Assembly (NCBI GenBank): GCA_003864495.1
Contig: ML133450.1
Location: 539,968 to 603,967 of the forward strand
DNA from: Nemopilema nomurai
Taxonomy: Eukaryota; Cnidaria; Scyphozoa; Rhizostomeae; Rhizostomatidae
DNA: 64,000 bases
Reading direction: 5' to 3'
The position numbers and the translations under genes were made by a program. Each line of letters opens with the position of its first letter. The first letter of the stretch is position 1. The notes under the pieces were generated by a model. That model saw only the letters and a list, made by a program, of their open reading frames with translations, ran no database searches and was not told the DNA's origin. This document shows positions 61,398-64,000 of this stretch, piece after piece.

Positions 61398-64000
61398 ATT
61401 GCTAAATAGGCCCATCGCTAAAAACGCTTTCACAAAATTAAGCTCATCCCTAATAACGCGTTCGCAAATTTATGTCCATCGATAATTACCCTTTCGCAAA
61501 ATTACGCTCATCGCTAATTATCCTTTCGCTAATTACACTTTCGCAAAATAACGCTCATCGCTGATTACACTTTCGCAAAGTTATGCCCATCACTAAGTAC
61601 ACTTTCGCAAATTATGTCCATCACTAAGTACACTTTCGCAAATTATGTCCATACCTTATTACACTTTCAAAAAATTATCCCCATCACTAATTACACTTTC
61701 GCAAATTATGTCCATTGCTAAAAACACTTTCGCAAAATTACGCTCATCGCTAATTACCCTTTCGCAAAATTATGCCCATCGCTAAATACACTTTCGAAAA
61801 ATTACGCTCATCGCTAAAAACACTTTCGCAAAATTACGCTCATCGCTAATTGAACTTTCGCAAAATTATGCCCATCGCTAATCACACTTTCGCAAAATTA
61901 TGTCCATTGCTAAATACACTTTCGCAAAATTATGCCCATCGCTAATTACGCTATCGCAAAATTATGTCCATCGCTAAATACACTTTCGCAAAATTATGCC
62001 CATCGCTAATTACACTTTCGCAAAATTACGCTCATCGCTAATTACACTTTCGCAAAATTATGCCCATCGCTAATTTAACTTTCGCAAAAGTATGCACATC
62101 GCTAAATACACTTTCACAAAATCACGCTCATCGCTAATTACACTTTCGCACAATTATCCCCATCGCTAAATACACTTTCGCAAAATTATGTCCATCGCTA
62201 AATACATTTTCGCAAAATTACGCTCATCGCTAATTACACTTTCGCAAAATTATGCCCATCGCTAAATACACTTTGGCAAAGTTACGCTAATCGCTAACTA
62301 CCCTTCGCAAAATTATGCCCATCGCTAAATACACTTTCGCAAAATTATCCCCATCGCTAAATACACTTTCGCAAAATTATGTCCATCGCTAAATACACTT
62401 TCGCAAAGTTACGCTTATCGCTAATTACGCTTTCGCAAAATTATGTCCATCGCTAAATACACTTTCGCAAAATTATGCCCATCGCTAATTACACTTTCGC
62501 AAAATTATGCCCATCGCTAAATACACTTTCGAAAAATTACGCTCATCGCTAAAAACACTTTCGCAAAATTACGCTCATCGCTAATTGAACTTTCGCAAAA
62601 TTATGCCCATCGCTAATCACACTTTCGCAAAATTATGTCCATTGCTAAATACACTTTCGCAAAATTATGCCCATCGCTAATTACGCTATCGCAAAATTAT
62701 GTCCATCGCTAAATACACTTTCGCAAAATTATGCCCATCGCTAATTACACTTTCGCAAAATTACGCTCATCGCTAAAAACACTTTCGCAAAATTACGCTC
62801 ATCGCTAATTGAACTTTCGCAAAATTATGCCCATCGCTAATCACACTTTCGCAAAATTATGTCCATTGCTAAATACACTTTCGCAAAATTATGCCCATCG
62901 CTAATTACGCTATCGCAAAATTATGTCCATCGCTAATACACTTTCGCAAAATTATGCCCATCGCTAATTACACTTTCGCAAAATTACGCTCATCGCTAAT
63001 TACACTTTCGCAAAATTATGCCCATCGCTAATTTAACTTTCGCAAAAGTATGCACATCGCTAAATACACTTTCACAAAATCACGCTCATCGCTAATTACA
63101 CTTTCGCACAATTATCCCCATCGCTAAATACACTTTCGCAAAATTATGTCCATCGCTAAATACATTTTCGCAAAATTACGCTCATCGCTAATTACACTTT
63201 CGCAAAATTATGCCCATCGCTAAATACACTTTGGCAAAGTTACGCTAATCGCTAACTACCCTTCGCAAAATTATGCCCATCGCTAAATACACTTTCGCAA
63301 AATTATCCCCATCGCTAAATACACTTTCGCAAAATTATGTCCATCGCTAAATACTTTACGCTAATTACGCTTTCGCAAAATTATGTCCATCGCTAAATAC
63401 ACTTTCGCAAAATTATGCCCATCGCTAATTACACTTTCGCAAAATTACGCTCATCGCTAATTACACTTTCGCAAAATTATGCCCATCGCTAATTCAACTT
63501 TCGCAAAAGTATGCACATCGCTAAATACACTTTCACAAAATCACGCTCATCGCTAATTACACTTTCGCACAATTATCCCCATCGCTAAATACACTTTCGC
63601 AAAATTATGTCCATCGCTAAATACATTTTCGCAAAATTACGCTCATCGCTAATTACACTTTCGCAAAATTATGCCCATCGCTAAATACACTTTGGCAAAG
63701 TTACGCTATCGCTAACTACCCTTCGCAAAATTATGCCCATCGCTAAATACACTTTCGCAAAATTATCCCCATCGCTAAATACACTTTCGCAAAATTATGT
63801 CCATCGCTAAATACACTTTCGCAAAGTTACGCTTATCGCTAATTACGCTTTCGCAAAATTATGTCCATCGCTAATTACGCTATCGCAAAATTATGTTAAT
63901 CGCTAATTACGCTATCGCAAAAATTGCCATCGCTAAATACACTTTCGCAAAAATTATCGCAAAATATCCATCGCTAATACACTTTCGCAAAATATGCCCA
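61398..64000. repeat. 32-bp satellite array, about 80 copies, open at the right end
   Basis: Units of the type ACACTTTCGCAAAATTATGC plus CCATCGCTAATT repeat every 32 bp, with two main variants (ATGCCCATCG and ACGCTCATCG). Early copies near 61400 are the most diverged. Longer blocks recur. A block starting AAAAGTATGCACATCG is at 62087, 63044 and 63505, and a TGAACTTTCG block is at 61851, 62586 and 62810. Stops occur in every frame. The array continues beyond the window. Confidence 0.97.

Noticed and set aside
61398..64000. CRISPR-like regular array
   Set aside because: There are no unique spacers. The whole 32-bp unit repeats, the DNA is eukaryotic and no cas genes are near.

Overview
This is eukaryotic, AT-rich genomic DNA. 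Genes are split by introns with conserved phases, coding density is low, and tandem repeats fill almost half of the window. The intron-rich gamma-glutamyltransferase (GGT) genes and the general texture fit a marine invertebrate, and I would guess an anthozoan cnidarian. That placement is inference only. I saw no bacterial operons, no rRNA or tRNA genes and no CRISPR array.

Layout. (1) 1-7000: a seven-exon GGT paralogue on the plus strand (GGT-a). Its 5' exon was not found. It has a one-base frameshift just before the catalytic threonine and a threefold 21-bp expansion that ends on that threonine. (2) 7000-8730: non-coding DNA with a small foldback element. (3) About 8735-34120: one tandem satellite of roughly 145 monomers of about 177 bp. 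It contains 130-bp deletion monomers, higher-order duplications, decayed edges and a 14-bp palindrome in nearly every monomer. (4) 35425-41522: a complete minus-strand GGT (GGT-b, 618 codons, seven exons). It points toward GGT-a, so the two genes converge on the satellite. (5) 41981-42863: a candidate small two-exon gene, divergent from GGT-b. (6) 43840-58600: mostly non-coding DNA with possible minus-strand exons, including Cys-rich ones. It also holds MITE-like elements, a repeat family present in two copies, and several mini- and microsatellites. (7) 59276-59548: the last exon of a third GGT (GGT-c, minus strand). (8) About 61398-64000: a 32-bp satellite that runs off the right end.

GGT is a type II membrane or secreted N-terminal-nucleophile hydrolase. 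It cleaves itself before a threonine and removes the gamma-glutamyl group from glutathione and its conjugates. Three GGT loci in 60 kb indicate local gene duplication. Intron phases are the same wherever the paralogues can be compared. The C-terminal exons of GGT-a and GGT-b resemble each other more than GGT-c, which keeps the canonical substrate-loop sequence.

The points most worth a second look are: the altered autoprocessing loop and frameshift of GGT-a; a GC-AG intron in GGT-a; the 177-bp EcoRI-type satellite with its palindromic box between two convergent paralogues; and an excess of TGACGTCA octamers in the non-satellite DNA.
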